11,094 nucleotides of DNA from positions 1 to 11,094 of the forward strand of contig NZ_DASZGI010000153.1 in NCBI RefSeq assembly GCF_035938995.1, read 5' to 3'. The first letter of the stretch is position 1; every line of letters starts with the position of its first letter. The stretch comes from DASZGI01 sp035938995. GTDB taxonomy: Bacteria > Actinomycetota > Actinomycetes > Streptomycetales > Catenulisporaceae. The notes beneath the pieces are model-generated. The model was not told the origin of the DNA and ran no database searches. It saw nothing but the letters and a program-made list of their open reading frames with translations. Below are positions 1 to 7,308 of this stretch, one piece after another. Both the position numbers and the translations under genes were made by a program.

Positions 1-2
1 TC

Positions 3-2597
3 GATCTGCTCGAGTTCGCGGAGCTGTGCGCGAAAGGCCGCGCCGCGCACGAGCGCGGGCAGTGGCCGACCTGCGCCGAGACGCTGCGCAGCGCACTCGG
101 GCTGTGGACCGGGGAGCCGTTCGACGGCATCACCGGTTCCGTGCAGATCGTCGACGCCTGCCACCGGCTCGAAGAGCAGCGGCTACAGGCGCTGCGCTGG
201 CGCATCGACGCAGAGCTCGAACTGGGGCGGCACGAGGACGCTATCGCCGAGCTCCGGTCCCTCACCGGCCTGTATCCGCTGGACGAGCACTTCCACGCGC
301 AGCTGATGACAGCCCTCTGTCGCGCCGGCCGGCAGGCTGACGCCCTCACCGTCTACCGGGATGTCCGAAAGCTGATCTCCGACGAGCTCGGCGTGGAGCC
401 CGGGCACGCACTGCGCCGGCTCCACCAGCGGATCCTGACTGCCGACCCGGCGCTGGCGCCGACCGGTGCCGGCAACCCGCCACGACGTGGACGCGACACA
501 GAGCACGCACAACCGCGCCAACTTCCGGCGGCAGTAGGTCACTTCGTCGGACGCGAGGCGGAGCTCAAGGCTCTGAGAGAGACCGCGGAGCGGGGCGGCG
601 CCGTCGTGATCTCGGCGATCTCCGGGACGGCGGGCGTTGGCAAGACCGCTCTGGCGGTCCGGTTCGCCCACGAGGTGGCGCACCGATTCCCCGACGGGCA
701 GCTCTACGCCAACCTACGCGGCTTCGATCCGTCCTGCGCACCGTCCGATCCGCTGGTAGTGGCGCGCGGGTTCCTCGAAGCGCTGGGCATCACACCCGCC
801 GGCATACCGTCAGACCCGGATGCGGTGCTGGCGCTGTACCGCAGCAAGTTGGCGAACACCAGGACGCTGATCCTGCTGGACAACGCCAGGGACACCAATC
901 AGGTCAGGCCGCTGATGCCGGGTGCAGCGGGCTGCCTGGTCCTGGTGACCAGCCGGAACATGCTCACCGGCCTGGTCGCCCTCGACGGCGCGACGCCGCT
1001 CACCCTCGACCTGTTCACGGCGCAGGAAGCCGGCGAGCTGCTGACCCGGCGCCTGGGTGCCGAGCGCACCGGCGGCGAACCGGACGCCGCGGCGCACCTG
1101 GCGCGGCTGTGCGCCCGCCTGCCGCTCGCGCTGAACATCGCTGCTGCCCGAGCGGCCGCCTATCCCGGGGCCTCATTGCGGAGCGTGGCCGACCAGCTGG
1201 GCGACACTCAGCGGCGGCTGGACGCCCTCTCAGCCGAGGAGGGCGCCGCGGACGTGCGCGCGGTGTTCTCTTGGTCCTATCAGACCCTTGACGGCTCGGC
1301 GGCGTTGCTGTTCCGGCTCCTGGGCCTGCATCCGGGCCCGGACATCTCAGCCGCCGCCGCGGCCAGCCTCTCCGGCCTGGCGCCGGACGAGGCGCGCTCC
1401 GCTCTCAATGCCCTGGTACGCGCCCACCTGATCGCCGAGCCGATTCCCAGCCACTACGCCCTGCACGACCTGCTGCGCGCCTACGCCGTCGAACTGGCGA
1501 GCGGGCACGCCACCGAAGAGCAGCGCCACCAGGCGAAACGGCGGATGTTCGACCACTATCTGCATTCCGCCCACCGGGCGCGGCAGGCATTGAACATGGG
1601 TTCACAGATGATCGCGCTCGAGGCGCCGTGCCCGGGCACGACCCCGGAGGACTTCGCCGATCGGACACAGGCGCGAGCCTGGTTCCGCACGGAACACAGC
1701 GTCCTGATCGCGATCTGCGGACTCGCGGCCGAGGGCGGCTTCGACGCCCACGCGTGGCAGCTGGCATGGGCGGTCGCGAGCTACCTCGACGGGGCCGGCT
1801 ACTGGACCGAGATCGAGACGACCAGCCGCAGTGCGCTGGTGGCGGCCGAGCGCGCCGACGACCCGGTCGGCGTGGCGCACGCCCACCGGAACCTCGGCTA
1901 CGTGCGGGTCAGACGCACGGACTACCCCGGTGCGCTCGCGCACTTCGGAAAGGCGCTCGCGCTGTTCGATCGGCTGGGCGAACGCGGATTCCAGGCCTCT
2001 GTGCTCGAGGTCATCGCCTGGACGATGCGGTACCAGAACCGCGCCACCGAAGCTCTCGCCCACGACGAGCAGGCGCTGGAGATCCATGAAGCCATCGGGC
2101 AGGCGGGCACGCATCCCTGGCTGCCGGTCGCCCTCGGATGGGACCACGCCATGCTCGGGAATCACGAGGCGGCGCTGGCTCATAGCCTCAACGGCCTGGC
2201 GATCTCGCGTGCGTCGGGCAATCTGTATGCCGAGGCGGCGGCTCTGCACGGCACCGGCTCCGCCCGCTTCCACCTCGGCGACTACGCCACCGCCATCGCC
2301 GACAACCTCGAGGAGCTGGCGCTTCGGCGGGAAATCGGCGACTACTACTACGAAGCGGAAGCCCTCCAGACGCTCGGCGACTCCTACCTGGCGAGCGGCG
2401 ACGCAGCCGCCGCCCGCAGTGTGTGGGAGCAGGCCGTCGTCATCTACGACGACCTCAAGCACTCCGACGTCGCCGCCGTCCACGCCAAGCTGCGCGAGCT
2501 TGACGCGAACGCACTCGCCGATGTCGGCGGGCGCGACAGTGCCATCGACGACAGCGCCTCCCACGACAACGTCACCGCATCCTCGGCGCGCGACTGA
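3..2597 (+). CDS. AfsR/SARP-family regulator with BTAD, NB-ARC and TPR domains (5' end outside window)
   Basis: The reading frame is open from base 3, so the N-terminus is cut by the window edge; a GTG at 141 is internal. The visible 864 residues begin inside a bacterial transcriptional activator domain (about 1-150, ending near DELGVEPG and LHQRIL). An NB-ARC-type ATPase follows: Walker A GTAGVGKT near 208-215, Walker B TLILLDNA near 288-295, a VTSRN motif near 315 and RLPLALN near 375. The C-terminal third is TPR-like helical repeats, including HAHRNLGYVRV, YPGALAHFGKAL and HGTGSARFHLGDYATAI. The missing part would be the OmpR-type winged helix, about 100-130 residues by comparison with AfsR (about 990). 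Such proteins activate secondary-metabolism or developmental genes, with ATP binding and TPRs as the signal-input part. The target genes are not visible. The gene converges with the sugar importer. Confidence 0.9.
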   Translation, partial: DLLEFAELCAKGRAAHERGQWPTCAETLRSALGLWTGEPFDGITGSVQIVDACHRLEEQRLQALRWRIDAELELGRHEDAIAELRSLTGLYPLDEHFHAQLMTALCRAGRQADALTVYRDVRKLISDELGVEPGHALRRLHQRILTADPALAPTGAGNPPRRGRDTEHAQPRQLPAAVGHFVGREAELKALRETAERGGAVVISAISGTAGVGKTALAVRFAHEVAHRFPDGQLYANLRGFDPSCAPSDPLVVARGFLEALGITPAGIPSDPDAVLALYRSKLANTRTLILLDNARDTNQVRPLMPGAAGCLVLVTSRNMLTGLVALDGATPLTLDLFTAQEAGELLTRRLGAERTGGEPDAAAHLARLCARLPLALNIAAARAAAYPGASLRSVADQLGDTQRRLDALSAEEGAADVRAVFSWSYQTLDGSAALLFRLLGLHPGPDISAAAAASLSGLAPDEARSALNALVRAHLIAEPIPSHYALHDLLRAYAVELASGHATEEQRHQAKRRMFDHYLHSAHRARQALNMGSQMIALEAPCPGTTPEDFADRTQARAWFRTEHSVLIAICGLAAEGGFDAHAWQLAWAVASYLDGAGYWTEIETTSRSALVAAERADDPVGVAHAHRNLGYVRVRRTDYPGALAHFGKALALFDRLGERGFQASVLEVIAWTMRYQNRATEALAHDEQALEIHEAIGQAGTHPWLPVALGWDHAMLGNHEAALAHSLNGLAISRASGNLYAEAAALHGTGSARFHLGDYATAIADNLEELALRREIGDYYYEAEALQTLGDSYLASGDAAAARSVWEQAVVIYDDLKHSDVAAVHAKLRELDANALADVGGRDSAIDDSASHDNVTASSARD

Positions 2598-2615
2598 GCG
2601 CGACGTTCTGCGCGC
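2598..2615. terminator. Short GC hairpin between convergent genes
   Basis: GCGCG (2598-2602) can pair with CGCGC (2611-2615) around an 8-base loop. It fills most of the 23-base gap between the SARP stop and the permease stop and could act on either strand. The stem is only 5 bp and no T-tract follows, so support is weak. Confidence 0.25.
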
Positions 2616-2620
2616 GGCCG

Positions 2621-3532
2621 TCAGCCCTTGCTGGATCCCAGCGCAAGGCCGGCGATGAATTGCTTCTGCAGCAGGACGTAGACGACGAGGGTCGGCACCG
2701 CCGCGATGAGCGCCGCCGCGGCGATCAGGTTCTGGTTGCTGACGAACTGCCCCTGCAGGTTCGCCAGCGCCGAGGTCACCGGCCGCTTGTCGCCGGAGGA
2801 CATCAGCGTGATCGCCCAGAAGAAGTCGTTGTAGATCCAGGTGGTCAGCAGGGTGGCCAGCGCCGCGAGCGCCGGGCGGCACAGCGGGAGCGTCAGCCGC
2901 CAGTACCTGGTCCACACGCCGGCTCCATCGACGACCGCCGCCTCGTACATCTCCCCCGGCAGGGTCCGCATGAAGTTGCTCAGCACGAACACGCAGAAGC
3001 CGAGTTGGAAGGACACGTTGATGACGACGAGGCCGAGGATCGAGTTGTAGAGCAGGCCGCTGCCGCCGGTGAGGAGGCCCGGCAGGTGGACCTGCAGGTA
3101 GATCCGGTACAGCGGGGTGATGATGACCTGCTGGGGCAGCAGGTTTCCGGCCGTGAACAGGATCAGCAGCGCGATGTTGATCTTGATGTTGACCCGGGTG
3201 AGCACGAAGGCCAGCGCCGAGGCCAGGCCCAGCGTGACGATCACGGCCGGGACCGTGATGTACACGGAGTTCAGGAAGAACCGCAGCATGTCGGACTGCG
3301 TCCACGCGTCGCTGAAGTTCTTCAGCGTCAGCGAGTGGGGCAGCGAGACGTACCCGAGTTTCTGCGTCTCCGAGTAGGGCCGCAGGGCGACGTACAGTGC
3401 GAAGGCGATCGGCAGGAGCCACAGGATCGAGGCGCTGATCAGGAACAGCTGGGCGCTGATCTGGCCCCACGGCCTGGGCTTGGTCGAGCGGCCGCGGTCC
3501 GCCAGCGCTCGGGGCAGGGCTGCGGTGGTCAT
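2621..3532 (-). CDS. Carbohydrate ABC transporter permease, MalG type
   Basis: Predicted inner-membrane permease of 303 residues, usual length for the MalG/CUT1 group. Membrane segments are visible near 27-50, 88-112, 118-136, 163-187, 222-240 and 269-286. The coupling-loop signature EAAVVDGAG (197-205) followed by LTLPLCRP (213-220) is the EAA motif that docks the ATPase subunit. The ATG at 3532 overlaps the TGA of the upstream permease by four bases (ATGA), and a GAGG lies 8-9 bases before it, so translation is probably coupled. It is the last gene of the importer operon. It should form a heterodimeric channel with the MalF-type partner for oligosaccharide or monosaccharide uptake. The exact sugar cannot be read from the sequence. 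Confidence 0.93.
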   Translation of the reverse strand: MTTAALPRALADRGRSTKPRPWGQISAQLFLISASILWLLPIAFALYVALRPYSETQKLGYVSLPHSLTLKNFSDAWTQSDMLRFFLNSVYITVPAVIVTLGLASALAFVLTRVNIKINIALLILFTAGNLLPQQVIITPLYRIYLQVHLPGLLTGGSGLLYNSILGLVVINVSFQLGFCVFVLSNFMRTLPGEMYEAAVVDGAGVWTRYWRLTLPLCRPALAALATLLTTWIYNDFFWAITLMSSGDKRPVTSALANLQGQFVSNQNLIAAAALIAAVPTLVVYVLLQKQFIAGLALGSSKG

Positions 3533-4524
3533 GGCGCGTCCTCACGGCGGAACGTGTTGTACAGGAAGATGCTGATGGGCACGAGGGAGATCACGAGCAG
3601 CACGACCCCCAGCGCCGAGCCGAAGCCGACCCGCTGGGTTTCGCCGACGATGTTGGACGTGACCAGCACCGACAGCAGTTCCAGGCCGTTGATGCCCTTG
3701 TTGGTGATGTAGACCAGATCGAAGGCGCGCAGCGACTCGATCACCGTGACCACCAGGATCACGATGTTGATGGGCTTCAGGACCGGGAAGACCACTCGCC
3801 AGAACGTCTGCCATTGGTTGGCGCCGTCGATCAGCGCCGCCTCGCGCAGGGACGGGTCCACCGCTTTGAGTCCGGCCAGGTAGAGCACCATCACATAGCC
3901 GGCCTGCCGCCACGTCGCCTCGACCAGGACAGCCCACAGGTTCAGGTGCGGGTTGCCGAGCCAGTCGATCGCGTTGCTGTTGCTCGTGCGGCCGATGACG
4001 GTGTTGATCAGCCCGTAGTTCTGCGAGTACATGAACTCCCAGATGATGCCGATCAGCGCGAGCGAGAGCATGACCGGCAGGAACAGGATGCTCTGGTACA
4101 TCCGGCTGTTCTTGATGCCGCGGTCGATGACGACGGCGAACAGCATGCCCAGCGGCGTGGCGAAGAGGATGAAGACGGCCAGCCAGACGAGGTTGTGCCG
4201 GACGGCCGGCCAGAACTCGGGGTAGATCGTGGCGGCCTGGTGGTAGTTCTGCACGCCGAACAGGCAGCCGTTGTCGAGGATGGACGGCACGTTCGGCACG
4301 CAGGCCGAGGTGTGCAGGCCGCCGACGCCGTTCCAGCGGGTGAACGAGAGCAGCACCGTCGCCAGCGCGGGGAACCAGATGAACGCCAGGTCCAGCAGCA
4401 GCGGCACGAGAAGCATCGCCGCGATGACGAACCGGTCGCGGCGAGTGAGGCTGCGCAGCCGCCGTCGGCGGCGAGACTTCGCCGCCGACGGTGCCGTGCG
4501 CGTCGTGGTGATGGTCGAAGCCAT
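3529..4524 (-). CDS. Carbohydrate ABC transporter permease, MalF type
   Basis: Predicted membrane permease of 331 residues. A basic cytoplasmic N-terminus (KSRRRRRLRSLTRR) precedes the first membrane helix near 32-60. An extracytoplasmic loop with two cysteines (C74 and C87) follows, then helices near 110-133, 143-163, 196-220, 250-270 and 302-322. The EAA coupling loop reads EAALIDGAN (228-236) followed by VVFPVLKP (244-251). The ATG at 4524 overlaps the stop of the binding-protein gene by one base (TGATG). The frame stays open upstream through the binding-protein gene, but that extension is only an alternative-frame reading; the protein starts MASTITTT. It is the middle gene of the importer operon and pairs with the MalG-type permease. 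Substrate unknown. Confidence 0.93.
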   Translation of the reverse strand: MASTITTTRTAPSAAKSRRRRRLRSLTRRDRFVIAAMLLVPLLLDLAFIWFPALATVLLSFTRWNGVGGLHTSACVPNVPSILDNGCLFGVQNYHQAATIYPEFWPAVRHNLVWLAVFILFATPLGMLFAVVIDRGIKNSRMYQSILFLPVMLSLALIGIIWEFMYSQNYGLINTVIGRTSNSNAIDWLGNPHLNLWAVLVEATWRQAGYVMVLYLAGLKAVDPSLREAALIDGANQWQTFWRVVFPVLKPINIVILVVTVIESLRAFDLVYITNKGINGLELLSVLVTSNIVGETQRVGFGSALGVVLLVISLVPISIFLYNTFRREDAP

Positions 4525-5864
4525 CAGGCGTAGATCGCTTTCGCCTGGGACTCCGCGCTCTGCTGCAACGAGGCGATGCTGCTGGTGCTCGGGTCGTCGA
4601 TGAACTTCTGGATGATCGCCTCCATCGCGGTGGCCATCGCGGGGTCGGCGTCGCGGTCCATGAACTGGGCGACCGCCTTGCACTGGCCGATCACCTGGAC
4701 GGACTTGTTCTGGATCGCGTCGTAGGTCGGCGCGTTCAGGCCGTTGGCCAGGCCGACGTCCCACTGGTCGGTCTTCAGGAAGCCCGCCTCGGCGGCGGCG
4801 GTGCCGATGTACTCCAGGATCGCCTTGGCGCCGTCGACGTTCTTGGCCTTCTTGCTCAGCATGAAGCCGTCGGTGGGGGCGTCCATGTAGTCCTGGGCGT
4901 ACGCCGGGTTGATCTCGGGGAACACGAAGAAGTCCAGGTCGTTCAGGTTCGCGCCGTCGGTGACGTACTGCGCGGCGACCTGGTTGGTGCCCTGGAACAT
5001 CATCCCGGCCTGCTTGGCCTCGAGAGCCTTGGCGGCGTCCTGCCAGATGCGCCCGTTCGCGCCGGTCTGCATGTAAGGCATGATCTGCGCCCAGTGGTCG
5101 AAGACCTGGGTGACGCCCGCGTCGGTCCACGGGACCTGGTGCTTCATCAGTTTGATGTGGTAGTCGTACCCGTTGATGCGCATGTTGAGGATGTCGAAGG
5201 TCCCCAGCGCGGGCCAGCCGTCCTTCTCCGCGAAGGCGAGCGGGATCAGGCCGTCGGACTTCATCTTCTTGAGCAGGTTGACGTAGTCGTCCCAGGTGGT
5301 CGGAACGGTGTAGCCCTTGGCCGAGAACTCGCTCTTGTTGTAGAAGACGACCCACGGGTAGTTGTAGATCGGCACCAGGTACTGGTGCCCGTCGAGGCCG
5401 GTGGACAGCGCCTTGGCCGCGCTGTTGAAGTTGCCGCCGATCTTCTGCCAGACGTCGTCGATGGGCAGCGCGAGGCCCTGCGCGGCGAAGTACTGCATGC
5501 GGTAGCCGGCGAACCAGGTGAACAGGTCGTCCGGGGTGCCCTGCAGATAGCTGGTGATGTTGTTCTGGAACGTGTTGTGGTCGACAGTGTTGATCTTGAC
5601 CTGCACGCCGGTGGACGCGGTCGCCGCGGCGGCGAGCGACGCGAAGGCGGCTTTGACGCCCGGGTCAGAGTAGTTCGAGCCGAAGCTGACCGTTCCGCTC
5701 GGCTTGCCCGTCGAGGTGCTGCCCGCGCCTCCGGAACTGCTGCTGCATGCGGCCAGCAGCCCGCCGGAGACGGTCAGGCCGGCGGCTCCGGCCAGTCCCT
5801 TCAGCAGCGTGCGGCGGCTGGTTGGCAATCCGGCCCCCGCGAAACCGGACCCGACGTCCGTCAT
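4524..5864 (-). CDS. Extracellular sugar-binding lipoprotein (solute-binding family 1) with Tat-like signal
   Basis: Binding component of the importer, 446 residues. The N-terminus has twin arginines in SRRTLLK (16-22), a hydrophobic stretch and the lipobox LAAC with C40 as the lipidation site, so it is probably exported by the Tat route and anchored outside the membrane. A Ser/Gly linker follows. The mature part has family-1 binding-protein features: TPDDLFTWFAGYRMQYFAAQGLALPID, YNYPWVVFYNKSEF, and VPTTWDDYVNLLKKMK. The start is ATG 5864 because GGGAGG sits 4 bases upstream (5869-5874); a TTG at 5876 overlaps this Shine-Dalgarno sequence. It is the first gene of the operon, after a roughly 300-base leader. 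Family members bind mono- or oligosaccharides; the ligand here is unknown. A cellooligosaccharide or other glucan fragment is a guess from the neighbouring GH12 gene. Confidence 0.93.
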   Translation of the reverse strand: MTDVGSGFAGAGLPTSRRTLLKGLAGAAGLTVSGGLLAACSSSSGGAGSTSTGKPSGTVSFGSNYSDPGVKAAFASLAAAATASTGVQVKINTVDHNTFQNNITSYLQGTPDDLFTWFAGYRMQYFAAQGLALPIDDVWQKIGGNFNSAAKALSTGLDGHQYLVPIYNYPWVVFYNKSEFSAKGYTVPTTWDDYVNLLKKMKSDGLIPLAFAEKDGWPALGTFDILNMRINGYDYHIKLMKHQVPWTDAGVTQVFDHWAQIMPYMQTGANGRIWQDAAKALEAKQAGMMFQGTNQVAAQYVTDGANLNDLDFFVFPEINPAYAQDYMDAPTDGFMLSKKAKNVDGAKAILEYIGTAAAEAGFLKTDQWDVGLANGLNAPTYDAIQNKSVQVIGQCKAVAQFMDRDADPAMATAMEAIIQKFIDDPSTSSIASLQQSAESQAKAIYA

Positions 5865-5891
5865 GGTGCCTCCCAAAGAGTGAAGGTGCTG

Positions 5892-5911
5892 TGTTCAATC
5901 GCAGTCGAACA
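5892..5911. promoter_or_regulatory. TGTTC-N10-GAACA dyad upstream of the importer (candidate DeoR-type operator)
   Basis: TGTTC (5892-5896) and GAACA (5907-5911) are perfect inverted arms with a 10-base spacer, 28 bases upstream of the binding-protein start. The right arm lies in TCGAACAA (5905-5912). Its complement, TTGTTCGA, recurs at 7196-7203 upstream of the DeoR gene. The position downstream of any likely promoter fits a repressor roadblock. This is inference from repetition and location only. Confidence 0.4.
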
Positions 5912-6126
5912 AGCCGCGAAGCTCTTGGCCCAGGCCCGGGACGTCAAACGCCAGCAGAGTCTGCGTCCCCGCTCCGTCGAGGGGCTCGATCGTATCGCCT
6001 TTCAACAAAATTCATCAGGATGGAACGGATTCGAAACCGCAGGGGTAGTTCTACGACAGAAGGATCTCCCCGTCAACGCCCAAATGGCGGGTGTTGTGAG
6101 ACCGTGATGTGCGGCAGTGTTGGTTA

Positions 6127-6149
6127 GCGCGGATCTGGGGTGTCCGCGC
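6127..6149 (-). terminator. Hairpin downstream of the DeoR-type gene
   Basis: GCGCGGA (6127-6133) pairs with TCCGCGC (6143-6149) around a 9-base loop, starting 18 bases past the DeoR stop. There is no clear T-run after it. A 7-bp GC stem at this place fits a modest terminator that would separate the regulator from the importer, though it could leak. Confidence 0.4.
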
Positions 6150-6167
6150 CCGGCCGCAGGCGCACCT

Positions 6168-6947
6168 TCACTCGTCGGCACCGGCGAACACCAGCTCCGC
6201 GACCCGGTCGCCGAGCGCCGACTTTCCCTCCTCCGGCAGGTCCCCGTCGGTGACCAGCACGGACGCCTCTTCGAGCGCGGCTATCGCGCACAGGCCGACC
6301 ACGCCCCACTTGGTGTGGTCGGCCAGCACGATCAACCGCCGCGCCGTGGACATCAGCGCGCGGTTGGTCTCGGCCTCCATCAGATTCGGCGAGGTGAACC
6401 CGGCCGCCTCGTCCATCCCGTGCACGCCCATGAACACGCAGTCCAGGTGCAATGCCCGGATCGACTGGATCGCGACCGGCCCCACCAGCGCGTCCGAGGG
6501 CGTGCGCACGCCGCCGGTCAAGATCACCGTCTGGCTCGCCACCGCGTGCGAGTGCAGCACCTCGGCCACCCGCAGCGAGTTCGTCACCACCGTCACGTCC
6601 GGCACCCGCGCCATCGCCCGCGCGAACGCGTGCGTCGTGGTCCCGGCGGTCACCCCGATCGCCGTCCCGGGCCGCACCAGCTCCGCGGCCCGCCGTGCGA
6701 TCGCGTCCTTCGCGGCACGCTCCCGCCCGACCTTCGCCTCGAAGCCCGGCTCGTCGGTCGACCCCGGGTGCCGGGCCGTCGCTCCTCCGTGCACCTTCTC
6801 GATCAGGCCCTTGCGTGCCAGGGCGTCCAGATCGCGGCGTACCGTCATGTCCGACACGCCCAACGCCTGGGTCAGGTCGCTCACCCGTACCCCGCCGATC
6901 CGGCGGACCTCCTCGAGGATCCAGCTCTGCCGCTGCGCCGCCAACAT
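6168..6947 (-). CDS. DeoR-family sugar-responsive transcriptional regulator
   Basis: Regulator of 259 residues, normal for the family. The N-terminal helix-turn-helix is classical: RQSWILEEVRR (6-16), VRVSDLTQALGVSDMTVRRDLDALARKGLI (20-49), then the KVHGGA hinge. The C-terminal DeoR effector domain shows TAGTTTHAFA (100-109), TNSL (122-125), LTGG (143-146), ALVGP (153-157), GVHGMDEAAGFT (174-185) and LADHTKWG (208-215), which in the family bind a phosphorylated sugar. I chose ATG 6947 because AAGGAG at 6958-6963 precedes it by 10 bases and would lie inside the coding region if the GTG at 6968 were used. The protein then starts close to the HTH, as is typical. It sits just upstream of the importer on the same strand and probably represses it until a sugar phosphate appears. 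Control of the endoglucanase is possible but unproven. Confidence 0.93.
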   Translation of the reverse strand: MLAAQRQSWILEEVRRIGGVRVSDLTQALGVSDMTVRRDLDALARKGLIEKVHGGATARHPGSTDEPGFEAKVGRERAAKDAIARRAAELVRPGTAIGVTAGTTTHAFARAMARVPDVTVVTNSLRVAEVLHSHAVASQTVILTGGVRTPSDALVGPVAIQSIRALHLDCVFMGVHGMDEAAGFTSPNLMEAETNRALMSTARRLIVLADHTKWGVVGLCAIAALEEASVLVTDGDLPEEGKSALGDRVAELVFAGADE

Positions 6948-7025
6948 CGCGTTGCCGCTCCTTTCCACACCGGCGGGCCCGGTCGGCCCGACTCGCCGGA
7001 GCGACTCGTCCAGGTAGCACAGAAA

Positions 7026-7042
7026 CGAACCGTACCGAACAA
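7026..7042. promoter_or_regulatory. CGAAC direct repeats in the DeoR-type promoter region (candidate autoregulatory operator)
   Basis: CGAAC occurs at 7026-7030 and again at 7036-7040, exactly 10 bases apart, so both would face the same side of the helix. The second copy is part of CGAACAA, matching the core of the dyad upstream of the importer. The repeats lie 80-95 bases upstream of the DeoR start, where its promoter is expected. DeoR-family proteins often bind short repeated half-sites and control their own gene; the match here is inference. Confidence 0.4.
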
Positions 7043-7195
7043 TTCACACCCCGGCGGCCCGACCTCGACCGCCCGGGACGTCAGAGTAACCGAGCGCTAT
7101 CGACCATGCCAGACCTGAATCGACGTCGTGATCTGTTCGAAGTCGAGCGCGGTGCCCGCACGGCGGGCGTCCGAGGCGATCATTCCTGTTAAGGA

Positions 7196-7203
7196 TTGTT
7201 CGA
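7196..7203 (+). promoter_or_regulatory. TTGTTCGA motif, second exact copy
   Basis: The 8-mer TTGTTCGA here is identical to the complement of 5905-5912 upstream of the importer. A 7-base relative, TGTTCGA, lies at 7134-7140. The six-base core also occurs by chance inside coding sequence (for example near 1547 and 1966), so only the longer match and the clustering carry weight. Confidence 0.3.
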
Positions 7204-7220
7204 TCTGGCCCGATCTGGCG
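7201..7220. repeat. 10-base tandem direct repeat
   Basis: CGATCTGGCC (7201-7210) is followed directly by CGATCTGGCG (7211-7220), identical in 9 of 10 bases. Its helical-turn period and its position beside the TTGTTCGA motif suggest a protein-binding site or a small duplication; no function is proven. Confidence 0.5.
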
Positions 7221-7254
7221 CAGAAGACGAGGACCTGCCACCGTACACAAAAGT

Positions 7255-7296
7255 CCGGGTGGCGGCGCCGTCGCTTAAGACGGCACCGCCACCCGG
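7255..7296 (-). terminator. Strong intrinsic-type terminator behind the endoglucanase
   Basis: An 18-base arm (7255-7272, starting CCGGGTGGCGG) pairs with 7279-7296 (ending CCGCCACCCGG) with a single mismatch and a 6-base loop GCTTAA. Read on the minus strand it is followed within two bases by TTTT (ACTTTTGTG, 7254-7246). That is the orientation needed to stop transcription coming from the endoglucanase gene about 140 bases upstream, which would insulate the DeoR promoter. Stem length and T-run make this the clearest terminator in the window. Confidence 0.8.
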
Positions 7297-7308
7297 CAGG
7301 GTCTGATT

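Larger units (their letters stand above)
5865..6167. other. Intergenic leader between the DeoR-type regulator and the ABC importer
   Basis: No gene is supported in this stretch of about 300 bases. It holds the ribosome-binding site of the binding-protein gene, a TGTTC/GAACA dyad at 5892-5911, an AT-richer patch at 6000-6037 and a hairpin at 6127-6149. On the minus strand TACGAT (5991-5996) in the AT-rich patch could be a -10 box, but no convincing -35 goes with it, so the importer promoter is not fixed. Confidence 0.6.

Noticed and set aside
1602..3545. A long open frame on the minus strand (647 codons) spanning the end of the SARP gene and the MalG-type permease.
   Set aside because: It is antisense to the SARP gene on one side and an alternative frame of the permease on the other. 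Its sequence is low-complexity Arg/Pro/Ala with no domain, as expected from high-GC codon bias.
4525..5355. An upstream extension of the MalF-type permease frame into the binding-protein gene, which would give a 608-residue protein.
   Set aside because: The extension is the binding-protein gene read in another frame and is arginine-rich. The permease family starts just before the first helix, at ATG 4524.
6109..7192. Several plus-strand open frames of 240-330 codons over the DeoR gene.
   Set aside because: They are antisense to a clear DeoR-family gene and show only GC-driven Arg/Pro/Ser composition.
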